64,000 nt of DNA from contig JANSLP010000062.1 of assembly GCA_029298735.1 (NCBI GenBank), positions 1-64,000 of the forward strand, given 5' to 3'. This stretch comes from Ophiostoma sp. CBS 140.51. Its lineage: Eukaryota; Ascomycota; Sordariomycetes; Ophiostomatales; Ophiostomataceae. The notes below the pieces were generated by a model. The model searched no databases. It saw only the letters and a program-made list of their open reading frames with translations, and was not told where the DNA came from. The position numbers were made by a program, and so were the translations under genes. Numbering within the stretch: the first letter of the stretch is position 1; the number at the start of each line of letters is the position of its first letter. Positions 44,638 to 56,181 of the stretch are shown in pieces.

Positions 44638-45927
44638 GGTGGCGGGTGGTGATAGTTTGATGATAATCTGGCGATGGGGATTATGAGCCGTGAACTTGAC
44701 TATGTACGCCGTATTTTATAATTCAGAGACATGTACAGTGTCCGATCCGAAGCTCTAGAGTCCGCAAGAGTTGCACAAGTACTTGTAATCGTCTCGGCTT
44801 GTGGTGGTGTATTTTATATTGTGCCGAGGTGGGTTGTGTAAGGTTGCGTCGACTAAAGGTGGGATGAAAGGTACAGGTGAGGCGGATGTGCGCAAGCTGC
44901 TGATATATATCTTGAGTGAGGTTGAGACGACACAACTTCAACACGAGTCAAAACGTAAAAGAGTCGGAATGTAAAAGAAAGGTCAAAAGAGTCAGAGAGA
45001 CGAAGCAAAAAAGAAGCAAAAGAAAGGGCAAAGGAAACCCCAGAACAAAGTCGGCCAAAAGCCACGAGCTATGAGGTGCTTGCTCGGCCGTGCGAGCTAA
45101 AGACCGGACATGCCACGTTGTGCCCATTAGCTGCAGCGTCGTCTTTCGTCATCCTGCCGATTGTCGATTCAGACTCTCTCCTCTTTGTCGGCTTTGCCTT
45201 CTGCAAGCTATCGAACCGTTCTGCACTAGTAAGTAGTCGTCGCTAACACACACTCCAGGCCAACGCATTTGGCAGGTCGTTTCAGGCCCGAGAAACTATG
45301 CTCGTATTTCCGCGCTTCGTTGGTGTCAGTTATCGTGCATCTACAGCGCATGTTTTGTGACCGCACCTGGGACATCTGTATCACAACATCCGTATTGCTA
45401 CACGGTCGGGAGTGCCGAGGGTCACACAGACAGCTGTCAAGAAAGTGCCATGTGATGCGATGCCGGTCAAGATCGCCCAGACGGACGTTATGATGGATGT
45501 AGCATTCAGCACTATGCGGCCGTAAATCGCATCGGCCACATGACGACTGTGTACGTGTCAGACTGGGACCTGGTTTGAAAGAATTAGACTCAATTGGCGC
45601 CGCAATGCTGATCCATGATAACAATGTCTGTCCTGTTGAGAGGTCGCTGCCCGCCCCTGGTAAAACACAGCATTTCGGATGGAACATTAAAAAAAATAAA
45701 AAACACACGAAGCAGATAAAAACACATAAAACCACATGTGCAGCAAGATGCACGCGGTTGCCTGGCGGCAGCTGCCTAGTTGCGCCCTTGCAAAGACAAT
45801 GGGCCAAAGCCCAAGGGCCGTTCTTTGACGGACTTCAAGTCGGATACCTGGGCATCACGACCGGCGCAAGACCGGTCTCACGCCCACCCCTCTCAAATAG
45901 GATGTTGCTGGCTGCCCTCCCACCTGC
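44638..45927. other. Intergenic between O-methyltransferase and SUB1
   Basis: The O-methyltransferase promoter lies at the left; it includes TATATAT near 44903 and a pyrimidine-rich (minus strand) block at about 44940-45050. The SUB1 3' region lies at the right. Open frames have no recognisable domain. Confidence 0.55.
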
Positions 45928-46523
45928 TTAGCTGGAATCCTCGTCCGAGGTCGCCTCGATGTTCGACTTCTTGGGCGCCTTGGCCTTTTCCTTCTTCGGC
46001 GCTGCCACCGGCAGAGCCACGGAAGGGCCCTCGCCCGCATCGCCAGCAGCGGCGTCGTCGTCTTCTGCGTCGCTGATGGCCATACCGTCCTTTGCCAGCT
46101 CGGCGTTAATATCGGGGATCGCGCGGACCAGGGCCTTGTACTGGTCGAGCGAGAGCGAAATGCCCTTCTTGCCCGGCCGCATCTGGCCGCCGCTCTCGTA
46201 GTATTCGCGAACGTTGATCAACGTCGTGCTCCGAAAGTGGGCAATACCGATGCGCCGCATCTTGGAGAGCTGTACCACGCCGTGTGTGTTAGTGCTGCCA
46301 ATCATCTGTTGATAACCGCCCACCAACTCCCAGCCACACTTGGTATCGTACTCACCTCCCAGTATACGTTGCCCTCCTGGTCCTGGCCCTTGGGCGGCAC
46401 GCCGCTTGCGCTGCTGCTCTTCTTCTTTGCCTTTGATGCTGCCACGTCGCTGCCGACGGACTTCTTGGCCAGCTTGCCAGCACCGCCATCCTCGTCCGAG
46501 TGTGCTCGCTTCCGGTCGGCCAT
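45928..46523 (-). CDS. sub1: Transcriptional coactivator PC4/Sub1
   Basis: Two exons, 46523-46356 and 46269-45928 in transcript order, encode 169 residues. A Lys/Ser-rich N-terminus (MADRKRAHSDEDG) leads into the PC4 single-stranded-DNA-binding domain at about 50-110: NVYWELSKMRRIGIAHFRS, then INVREYYESGGQMRPGKKGI and SLSLDQYKALVRAIPDIN. The tail is acidic and lysine-rich. Sub1 binds melted promoter DNA and affects Pol II and Pol III transcription and DNA repair. The intron (86 bases) splits the domain just before LSK. The gene is divergent from the DUF92 gene. Confidence 0.92.
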
Positions 46524-47545
46524 TGTGTGGATTGTGTTTGGACGTGTTTGGACGAGGTGTTCTCGGTGCCCACTGGGTGCCCACTGGGTATAATGGAGGA
46601 AGTATGCGGATGCCGCAGTCAATCGATTTTGTTCCTTCGACTGGCTCGAGTGATAGGAGATTCGGAGCAAGATGGGGCGAATGTGGTGAATGCGAGCTTT
46701 CGTCCGAAGGCTGCCTCCTGCCTTTTTCGCGTGCTGGACTGTTGAGGAAGGAGCGACGCGTCTCCTGTTGATGGCGTTGATCAAGCGGCGATATGGGAAG
46801 GAGCGACTGGCGCAGGCGAAAACAGCATATGGAATCGAAGAAATCCGAAGAAACGTAAGTAATCAAATCCGAGCAGGGACAACAAAAAGTGACTACAGGA
46901 ACACAAGATTACAAGACATAATAAAGCTCACTCGGTATGCCGCGTGGGAGCTCACCCGCGTCTGGACACGCGACGTGGAGACAACCGTAAAGTGGTTGCC
47001 AAGATTGCCCCTACTTGCGCCTAATGGCCTGGTCAGGCCTATCCAAGCTGCCCTAACTCACCCCCTAAAAGACGCTACAAATAGCTAATGGCGGGGTGCT
47101 TCAAGCTGTGTTTCTCCACTGTAAAGAGCTGCAACAGCTGCATTACCTCCATAAGAGAGCTCCCTTTTAGCGCAAAACGGCTATAAACTCCGCCCCTGAT
47201 GCGGAGTCTTGGAAAGCGTCATTGGCTCCTTCCTCATCCTTCGGAGCAGCATCCAATGTCACATCCGCATTTTCTTGCTGGTTTATTAGCGGTTCCCAAC
47301 CTCACCAAAGCTAAAGCTGACGAAGGATCAGCAGATATTTTCCGTCTTTACCCCCAAGCAGAGACTCTAGGAAAAAGCCATCATAGACGTGTCATGCTCT
47401 TTTCTTCCTCTTCTCCAACAACCGACAGTTCACTCCCGCATCCCATCGCCATCCATCCTGCCCACGTATCGCATCCAACCTCAGCCCCATCGAGAGCATC
47501 ATCGACAACATCTTTGACGACTTTATCACCACCGCCATCGCTACC
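46524..47545. promoter_or_regulatory. Divergent SUB1/DUF92 upstream region with tandem duplications
   Basis: In the SUB1 leader GTGTTTGGAC is repeated at 46534-46543 and 46544-46553, and GGTGCCCACTG at 46565-46575 and 46576-46586. The rest shows no gene. The DUF92 leader (about 47395-47545) is C/T-rich. Confidence 0.6.
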
Positions 47546-48735
47546 ATGAAGCCAGTCATTGCTATTCCCGCCACGCTGGCGCTCGTCTACCGTGCCTATA
47601 GCAAGAAGAGCCTCACGTCCTCTGGCATCTTCGTCGCCACGCTCACCGCTATCGCCCACGCCGTCCACCCGTGGAATCTGCCCTTTGTCCTGCTGGCCGT
47701 CTTCTTCCTTGCCGGCTCGCGCGTGACCCATGTCAAGGAGAAGGTCAAGTCGCAGCTGACTCTGCCGGCGAGAGGAGGAACCAATGCCGAGGGCGGTGAA
47801 GGGCCGCGGACTCATGTTCAGGGTGCGTTTCCGTCATACACCATGCTCTACATGCTCTACCTTCTTTATCCCTAGACGCCCGCACTGACACTTTCTCTAT
47901 AGTCCTCGCCAACTCGCTCGTCGCATCCGTCCTTACCCTCCTCCACGCCTACCAGCTGCACCAGCGCAAGCAGGTCCTGCTCGACCTCCATGCTGGCGGC
48001 GACACCGCCATTGCTGCTGCCGCCAACACAGACCTGGAAACGCTCGGCAGCCTTTGCTACGCTTGGCGCGGTGACCTGCTCGTCATCGGCATCATTGCCA
48101 ACTACGCCGCCGTCGCCGCCGACACTTTCTCCAGCGAACTCGGCATCCTCTCGCGCTCTACCCCGCGCCTCATCACCTCGCTGACCCTGCGCAAGGTTCC
48201 CCGCGGCACCAACGGCGGCGTTACTCTGGGCGGCCTCGCGGCCGGTCTGCTGGGCTCCATTGTTGTTGTCACGGCCGCTATGCTGTTTTTGCCCCTGTGC
48301 ACTAGCGACACTACGCGCAACCCGCTGCTCTTTGGCACGGCGGCCGCGTCCGTGTCAGCTGCATGGACGGCCGCCGACCGCCGCGCGCTAATGGGCTTTC
48401 TGGTGCTCTGGGGCCTGTTGGGCAGCGTGCTGGACTCGGTGCTGGGTGGTCTGTTGCAGCGGTCGGTGCGGGACACGCGGACGGGCAAGATTGTCGAGGG
48501 TGAGGGCGGCATCCGCGTTCTGGTGTCGGACGAGCACCACAGCTCTGCCGCCGCCGCCACCACCAAGACCGAGAAGGAAAAGGAGCGGCCGGCCAGCCGT
48601 GTGGTCGAGAACGGCTGGGATCTGCTGGACAACAACGACGTTAACTTCCTCATGGCCGTCATTATGAGTGTCAGCGCCATGGCTGTCGCTGGCTGGTACT
48701 GGAACGTGCCATTGACCAGCATCCTGAAGCCGTAA
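47546..48735 (+). CDS. DUF92/TMEM19-family integral membrane protein
   Basis: Two exons, 47546-47822 and 47903-48735, encode 369 residues. About six hydrophobic segments are visible. The family signature is intact: VAADTFSSELGILSRSTPRL, then LRKVPRGTNGGVTLGGLAAG. Plant VTE6, a phytyl-phosphate kinase, belongs to this family, so a CTP-dependent kinase acting on an isoprenoid alcohol phosphate is possible; fungi make no tocopherol, so the substrate would differ. A poorly conserved hydrophilic insert (about 285-320, Ala/Lys/Glu-rich) lies between late membrane segments. It is probably in an internal membrane. It is convergent with the kinesin gene. Confidence 0.83.
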
Positions 48736-49250
48736 GCGCGACGTTATGGGCTTTGGCATAGGCTTGACCTCGTTGGATTCTGGATATGGGTTTTGCCAGT
48801 GATGAAGGTACATAGATATCTACGTATTCCAGTTACAAGAAGATAATTATCAATCTTTATCTTATTTTTTTTGTACTCTGAATTCTTTTCTGGGTGTGCA
48901 ACGGTCGTGGTAATGTTATAGAAAAAAAGCCCTCTATGTAAATGAAGAAAACAAAAAGAACCCACAAAGTTTTTACCCCGCCTCTCGTTATATACTGAAC
49001 AAAAAAAGTCGAAAAAAGTCGAAAAAAAGACGAAGATGAAGGAGAGAAAGCACATCTAGGCCGGGGAGGGAGATGGTGACTACATGGTTGTGAGGGGGTA
49101 CATAACGAAGTAAACTCCTGTAAAAACGACACGTCGATGAAAATGTGAAATAAGAGAGAAAGAGGAGCAAAGATGACGGCGCATGAAAAAGCGTAGAGGG
49201 GGAGAAGAGAAGAGGGTATTCAAGATGTAACATTCACACACATTGGGCTA
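48736..49250. other. Convergent intergenic DUF92/kinesin
   Basis: 3' regions of two convergent genes. It contains the imperfect tandem GTCGAAAAAA units near 49008-49026. No gene was seen. Confidence 0.6.
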
Positions 49251-52200
49251 CTACTTCTGGAAGAACCAGCTCGATCTCTTATTCTCGCTGGCCTGCAGGT
49301 TTGCCACGGTCGGGTTGCCTGACGGCGCACTGTCACCACCACCGCCGCCACGCAGCGGCTTGGCAATGCGGCTGCCGGAGAAACTGAAGCCACCGACGGC
49401 ATTCGTCGGCGACGCCAGTCCGCGTGTGCTGCCGGCCTTGGCGGCCTCGAGGCGCTCCTTGACTGCGGCCAGTTGGACCTCGAATCTGGGATTGTTAGTA
49501 GTGTACCGGGCAAACATGATATTGGAGGATGAAATCGTAGGACATACTTGTGGTTGGCCTGGGCCATCTTCTCTTGGCTGTCTTGCAGCAAGCTCTCGAG
49601 GCTCTGGATGCGCTCGTTGCGGGCAATCAGCTTGCGCTCCGCAATAGCCACTTCCTTCTTGAGCGCCGAGTTCTGCTCGACGAGCTGGCGCTGCACATGT
49701 GTCAGCTGCTCGAGGTTGCGCTCGAGGAACGCCATCTTCTTTTGCTGCGCGCGGTTGTTGCTCGACCGCAGCACGTTGTTGTACTGCTCGCGCGTCTCGT
49801 CGAGCGAGATCTCCAGCTCCACAACGCGCTCGCACCGGTTCTGCAGGTCGCGCATCAGGCTCTTCTTCATCGCATCGAACTCAGCCATCTGCTGTGCCAC
49901 CGTCTTGCCGTTTGTCATCGTCGCTGCTGCTGCGCCGGCACCGTTGGCACCGTTTGCCGCACCGCCGCTCGCCTTGAGCTGCCGCTGCAGGTCCTCAATC
50001 ACGACGCGCATGCGCTCGTTCTCGCTCGCCTTGCGGTTGACGTCCACCCGCAGATCCTCAAGCAGCGCCTGCTGGGCCTCTTGGCGGTCGGACAACGACG
50101 CCTCCAGCCGCGCGCGCAGCTCGTCGGCATCCTCGGGACCCAGGTTGCGGGTCAGCAGGTCATCGTACTCCTGCTGCAGCGCTGCTAGGCGGGACTCGAG
50201 CTCGACACGCCGCCGCGACTCGGACTCGCTCGACTGTGCGCTGTATGCCGACAGCTCGGCTTGGCGGACCACGCCCTGTGTCTCGACTAGCTTCGCGCGC
50301 AGCGCCTTGAGGTCGTCTGGTGGCACCAGGTCGCCTGTGCTGCTGATCTCGTGCAGTGCATCGATGGTGGCAATGGCGTCGGCAATAGTCTTCTCCTGGT
50401 CGCTGAACACGTCGGCGCCCAGGTCGAAGCCGGCCATCATCTTGGCCATCTTCTCAGCCTTCTTCTTCTCCTTCTCATCCAGTACAGCCGTGGTCTCCTT
50501 GGAGCTCATCTTGACGTCGAGCAGCTGCTGCTTCAGCTCGTCTAGCTCTGTCGTCAGCTCCGAGTTGGCCTCCTTCAGACCGTCCATGGTGATCTGGGCC
50601 TCCTTGCCCTCGAACATCAGGCGCTCCAGCTGCATCTTGAACTCGTTGACGTCACTCGTCAGTCGCTCGTTGTCCTTGCCCAACTTGCTGTCGTGCTCCT
50701 TGACAATCTTCAGCTCCTCCTTGGCTTCGGCGAGCTGCTTTTCGGACAGCGCAGCTTGGTTCTCCTTGTCGGCAATCTGGTCCTGCAGCTCGTTCTCGCG
50801 CCGCAAGAACTCTTCGCGCTCGTCCTTGTCCATGGGCAGTGATGGTGTGCCTGCGCGCTCGGAGATCGCTGGTGTTTCTGAACGGCTCTCGGGCACGAGG
50901 CGAGATGGTGTGGACGGTCTTGCCGGGGTGGCAGCCGAACTACGGGCTGCAGCAGACGATCCGGCCCCTGTAGAAGCTGCGGTTGAAGACGTTGGGCCAC
51001 TGCTGTCCCGTGATATAAACTGCACCCACTTCTCTTTGGGCACCGTCTCGCCGGCACGCCAAAGTTGGATCTCGCCCTCGAGGTTGCCCATGTACGATTC
51101 GAAGGTGGTGATCTGGGTCTTGGCCTTGCCGAGCAGCTGTTTGAGCTCGGCCGGACTGAGCTCGGCGTTGACTTTGGCCTTGTTCTTGATGGACTTGGCG
51201 CGCATACCGAAGCGCAGGGTACTGAGTGTCTCGGCATCGTTGTAGGAACTCGGCGAACAGTTGATAATGAGCGTGGTCCGACTGTTACCACCAAGGGATT
51301 CTTGCAGGATACGGGTGAGTTTGGAGTCGCGATAGGGAATATGGGAGGATTTGCCGTCGGTGAGCGAGTTGATGACCATGCCGAGGGCACTCAAACTCTT
51401 GTTGATCTTCTTGGCCTCCTCGAGAGTCTGGCCGCTGGCACCGGTCTTGCCGACCTTTTCGGAACCGGCCAAATCGACAAGGAACAGCTGGCCGCTCTTG
51501 GCCGAGCCGGTCTCGACGTTCTTCTGGGTAACAGTTACGACAAAGATGGAGTGCGAACGCGACGATTCCTGGTTCATATTGGTGGCGGCGACGGCACGGG
51601 CGTTGCCACCGCGGCGCATGACCTCGTAGACCTCCTGGACGCTGGAGACGTAGATCTCGAGCAGGCCCTTGACGTAGACACCGCGGTTCTTCTCCTCGTG
51701 GACGGGGAGGTTGTCGTTCTGCGGAGCCATAAGATCACGAATACGCTCCATGTAGATCTCCATGTAGCTGACGCGGACGGTGTACTCGATGGTGGCCGGG
51801 CTGGCGAGGATGCTGGCAAAGATCTGCTCAATAATGCGGGGAATGACACCGCGGCCTTCGCCGTCGTCGATGCTGGTGCCCATCATGGTGTAGGACTTGC
51901 CGGCACCGGTCTGGCCATAGGCAAAAACAGTGCCGTTGTAGCCATTGAGGATGTCGTCGACGGTGGATTTGATGGAGTAGTCGAAGATGTCGGATTGCGC
52001 GCTGTTCATGTCGAAGACGCGGTCAAAGGTGAAGGTGCCCTGTGCCTCTTTTGACTGTGTGGTGTATCGCGGTTAGTCAATGTTATGACACGAGCGGTTG
52101 TTCTGTCGCGTAGCTCTCTCCCACTCCACGCGACATGCTCTCCTCCCCCTATACCATGATATCCTACACTGTACGTACGTCAATCGTCATGGTGTCGTCG

Positions 52201-52295
52201 CCATCGAAGCGCACGATCGGCTGGCCGCCGTAGTCGAGCTCGGCCTTGTTCTGGGGCCGGAACCGGGCAACGACCTTGATGCTGTTTGACGACAT
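49251..52295 (-). CDS. nkin: Conventional kinesin (kinesin-1) heavy chain
   Basis: Three exons, 52295-52179, 52054-49548 and 49485-49251 in transcript order, encode 952 residues, close to Neurospora Nkin (928). The motor domain occupies about 1-330: ATP-binding GQTGAGKS at 86-93, SSRSHSIF (switch I), DLAGSEKVGKT (switch II) and HIPYRDSKLTRILQESLGG. The neck and a long coiled-coil stalk cover about 335-880, with a low-complexity Ala/Ser/Pro stretch after the neck. The tail has FEVQLAAVKERLEAAKAG and ends in SSWFFQK, typical of fungal kinesin-1. It transports vesicles, mRNPs and dynein to hyphal tips. The start is in a strong context (GCCACC before ATG). The last intron (49486-49547) lacks stops, so the unspliced frame stays open past it. 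Confidence 0.96.
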
Positions 52296-54293
52296 GGTGG
52301 CGGTGGTGGTGACGGTCGTCGTCGTCGTCGATGTGGCGCCGTCAGGTTATGGAGAGTAATAGCTTGGGCTCGGAAGAGGGTGTGTTGTGATGGCAGATGC
52401 CACGGTCATCCACAGGTGGGTGTCGCGGAGCTCGGGCCGCCTCGTAGTCGTGGATGATGATGATGATCAGGTCGCGATATCCAGGTCGCGATATCCAGAA
52501 GGACAAGGATCGAGAAGAAGTGAGAGCTCCTCTCGATCGATTTCACGTGAATTACGATGTCGACAAAATCGATGGACGCGTAGGGGGGTTCGCTGAGGCA
52601 CGAGGATCGCGAAGAACGGGGGTGGTGTCGTTTCTGAAACGTGACTGGGCGTGGGTGGACGACTAGGCAAAATAGAAACAAGGGGGTTAAGGAAAAAAAG
52701 GGACGAGTAAGAAGGGAAAATGACGAAACAAGGCAGAGGACAAATCGAAATGGGCCAAAAGGCAAAAAGGCGGTATTGAGCCCCAAGTCGTCTTTTGCGT
52801 CGTCAGGTTTGCCAACTGAGGGTAAATAAGAAACAAGAAAGAGAAGAAAGACGTGATGCAAGCAAATGGCAAAGTCTATGTGGCTCTATTGACGCAACAA
52901 CAAATAAAGAGCGACTGGCATGGAGTGGCGGAGGGGGGGTTGCTGCCGTGTGGGTAGGGCGGAAAGGGGAGACTGAGGGACTGAGGCGTCGCGATTGTGG
53001 GATGAAGATAGTAAAATTGGGGGAGGGGAAGGTCTGGGCCGGGCACTCAGGCGGTGTACACAAGGAAACAGCAGCTTCACTGCTCACTGGCTGCTCTTTC
53101 TCTTTATTTACTTTTGTTTTCTAGCGCATTTTCGTGCCAGGGTCCGCTAAGCGTGAGAAGCGTGTCCCCTATTATTGCTCCTTCCCAAGAGAGAGCAAAA
53201 CAGCGCTAGCGCACTAGTGCCGGCGCGCCTGGCCCAACGGTCAGCGGTCAACGGGCAAGAACGACCAGTGAGCCAGTGTGGTGTGTCTCATTTTGGCGGA
53301 CGCTTTCCTTCTTCCCCTGAACACCCCCACTAATAAATCGCTCCAAAATGCCTTGAAGAGCATGAAGCATTCGACGCGCTAGAAGTGGAAAGAGCGAATG
53401 GCAGCGAGATGGCGTGTTTCGGTAGTGGACTGGGCAGGAGACGTGCCGGTTAATTTAATTGACTTCTATGTGTGCGAAGTAAGAGACGTGTGAGCGGACA
53501 GAGCAATGCTGTGCCACCACCTGCCCTGCAGGAACCGGGCACTACGATATGGCGAGCCTTGCGGTATAGTGACAGAGAAATAGCGACACATCACGGCATA
53601 AGAATCACATTTGAGGGGAAATTTGGCCTGATGGCGCCCCTGGAAGAAAGGCGGTGGGTTTGCGGTAAGTGGGGAAGGCGCGGCCGTGTATTTTCCGACA
53701 TACCTCGTACTTACCTTCCTGTGGGATGGGGCATACAATACGGCGATGCTACGTGCAGAGAATGGACGCAAAGGAAAGGAAGGAGCAGTAAAAAGAGTCA
53801 ATATCAAATGAATAATTAAACGTAAATCTCATTAATCTGATAGCTGTCCTGCACCACGTCCGCACCAGCCCGCAGCCCAAGAGATGTCCCATGAAACGCC
53901 GAGAAAAGCAGCCATGGACCGTGTCACTCACTGTACGCCACGTCCGGTGTCCAAGTCCAAGCCGTAAATGCAGGCCGTACGCCCAAGCCGAACCTATATT
54001 GGTCCGCTCTGTTCAGTCTGTCCGGTCTGTCCGGTTTGCCGGGTGGGCACATCCAAGTCCTCTGTTGAGGGATGAAAGACAAGAGACACAAATGCGGCTG
54101 CGAAATGAACAACGCAAAATGCAGAAACAAGCGTAAAAAGCAAACGAAGCAAACAAAAAAGCAAAAAGACAAACAATACGGGGCGAGACTACCCCGTCCT
54201 ATAATGCGCCATGTGGTATCGATGCATGCGTGTTGCGGCCACTTCCACTTGCCGCTCTCCGACTGCCGCTCCGTCTCGGCTGTCTCTAGACGC
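52296..54293. other. Intergenic: kinesin leader and RAD6 trailer
   Basis: Next to the kinesin start are (GGT)n and (GTC)n runs (about 52296-52330). The region 52660-53090 is purine-rich on the plus strand, hence pyrimidine-rich in the kinesin direction. Open frames such as 53466-53807 minus are unrecognisable. Confidence 0.55.
52468..52495. repeat. 14-bp perfect tandem duplication
   Basis: CAGGTCGCGATATC occurs twice head to tail at 52468-52481 and 52482-52495, in the kinesin upstream region. Confidence 0.85.
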
Positions 54294-54903
54294 TCAGTCC
54301 TCCCAGCTTTTCTCCACCGTCTCCCGGACACGCTTGTGGTATTCCTTGCGGCTGTCCTTGTATAGGTTCGATGCCTCGACGTTAGCCGGCGAGCTGGTAT
54401 TGGGGTCGTTCAACAGACTGTAAATGTTAGCTACTGTTTCTCACATGGTGCGTTCTCTCTCTTTTCTCTATCTCTCCCCCTCTCCTATTCACCTCTGAAT
54501 GCTCGTCAAGACTGCGGCCACATCGTAGGTCGGGCTCCACCGGTTCTGCAGAATGTCGAGACACAGCTCGCCCGTCCCGTACACGTTGGGATGGAACATG
54601 GTGCTCAGAAACTTGACCGACGGAGGCTTATTGGGGTACTGCTCGTCGAACGTCATGACCAGCCGGAAGGTGCCATCCTCAAAGGGCGTGTCGGCGGGAC
54701 CAATAATGACTGCGTTCCACGTCATGACATTGTCGGGGATGGGCGAGGCGGAGACACCGGCTGGGGGGTCTGTTTGCATGCGCTGCGGGGGAAAATCAAG
54801 TCAGCATGGTCCTGTGATTATGAAAGAAGTCTTATCGGCGAGGAAGAGGAGCAGGACGCACCTTGAAATCGCGCATTAAGCGGCGGCGAGCGGCGGTAGA
54901 CAT
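54294..54903 (-). CDS. rad6: Ubiquitin-conjugating enzyme E2 Rad6/Ubc2
   Basis: Three exons, 54903-54862, 54782-54493 and 54417-54294 in transcript order, encode 151 residues, exactly the length of other filamentous-fungal Rad6 proteins. The conserved N-terminus MSTAARRRLMRDFKRMQTDP, the HPNVYGTGELCLDILQNRW motif with catalytic Cys88, and NDPNTSSPANVEAS are present. Rad6 works with Rad18 in post-replication repair (PCNA ubiquitination) and with Bre1 in histone H2B ubiquitination; the Neurospora ortholog is mus-8. The long acidic tail of budding yeast Rad6 is absent, as in other filamentous fungi. It is divergent from the thiolase gene. Confidence 0.97.
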
Positions 54904-56181
54904 AGTGACAGAAGGTATGGAAGGATGTAAGGCCTTAGATGTCGTTCGATCGTGATCTGAGGCAGTCGTGATGCGGGTAGGTCGTCTTGCTGTCGATGCA
55001 CGCTTCGGCGACGTCGGCGAGGATCGGCAGACAGAGGAGATAAGAAAAAGAATGGGCGGGTTGTCGTTGAGGGTTTGTAGTGATGAGGTGAGATGGAGTT
55101 GCAGCTTCGTCACGTCGATCGATAAAAGACGAGGTCAGAGAAAGAACGAGGCACTTCTTCGTAGATAAAAGTCGAATGGCGATGACTTGGATCGTGGATG
55201 GGCACAAAGGCAAAGGCGGGAAGGCGGCGAGAAAGGGATTGGTTGGCGGTGGCGTTTTTGCGGCGAGAAAGAGCCCATAGAAACAGAGGCCCTCCGTGGG
55301 GCGCTAGAGCCCGTCTCGCCCGTCTTCGCATCCGTTGGGATGAGAGGATGATTTCCAAAGCATTCTCGCATTTCCGCCGCCAGAGCACGTGATCAATCTC
55401 CAGTTTAAGCGTGACCTGGCGCGAAGTGGACTTTGGTGGGTGTCGAGGGTGTTTGCAGGCGGCCCTTGAATATTGCTGCTTTTGAACTGGCAGCCGCCGC
55501 CACCGCCATCGGTAGCTCACACCGCGCTGTGGAGACGCCTTAAGTTGAAGCTCGGCATAGTCGAATGCCGCTGGAGCTCGCGGGGCTGTTGAGCTGTTCT
55601 TTCCTGCGTTTGACGACATGGGCGATCAGATTCATGATGAAGTTTTTCTAAACCCTCCAAACAAGTGGTTACGATTAGTGATATATTCCGTACCACTTCA
55701 GGCTCGCTCGCCAGTTAAACGCGAGTTGACAGCGCTGAAGGCGAATTTAGTCCGTCCGCTGGTGAGTCGCGAACTAACACGGCATTCGGGGCAATTCCCG
55801 ATACTTACCACCCACCAGGAAGGAACACAGCGCTGGCATTTCTCGGCTACTAGCGGCCAAGCATGTGCCAACGGCCAAGCACCACCACGCTCCCCGACCG
55901 AGACCTCCCTTCTCCCACTCGGGTCGCCCACATTCCTTCCCTCTTCGGAAAGGGCGACCATTGCCACAGAAATTGGAGAGGCCGAGGTTTTTGCAAAATA
56001 AAGGAAAGAGCTCTCGCTGTTTTCTCCACGACGTAGTGTTGACTTGATTTCCTTTTTTGCGCTTTTCTTCTTCTTCTTGAAAGTCTCTTTTACGCAGCTG
56101 TCTTCGCCCTCCTTTGCTGTTGTTCGCCTCCTCCCTTCCTTCTCCCCACGATACCCCACACCTCACATCCACATTTTCACA
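54904..56181. promoter_or_regulatory. Divergent RAD6/thiolase upstream region
   Basis: A single CACGTG lies at 55386-55391. The last 120 bases before the thiolase start are strongly pyrimidine-rich (CTTCTTCTTCTT and similar). A minus-strand open frame at 55110-55619 begins with an ATG but has no recognisable domain, so it is not called as a gene. Confidence 0.5.

Noticed and set aside
3070..45446. 16-base match ACAGCTGTCAAGAAAG at about 3071 and 45431
   Set aside because: One 16-base match between two places in 64 kb is near chance expectation, and the flanks do not align.
49548..51245. Plus-strand open frame of 565 codons opposite the kinesin gene
   Set aside because: Antisense of the kinesin stalk; Ser/Arg-rich without domain. 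The same holds for 51065-52054 opposite the motor domain.
55110..55619. 169-codon minus-strand frame upstream of RAD6/thiolase
   Set aside because: Starts with a plausible ATG but has no recognisable domain. An intron could hide a small gene, yet I cannot support one.
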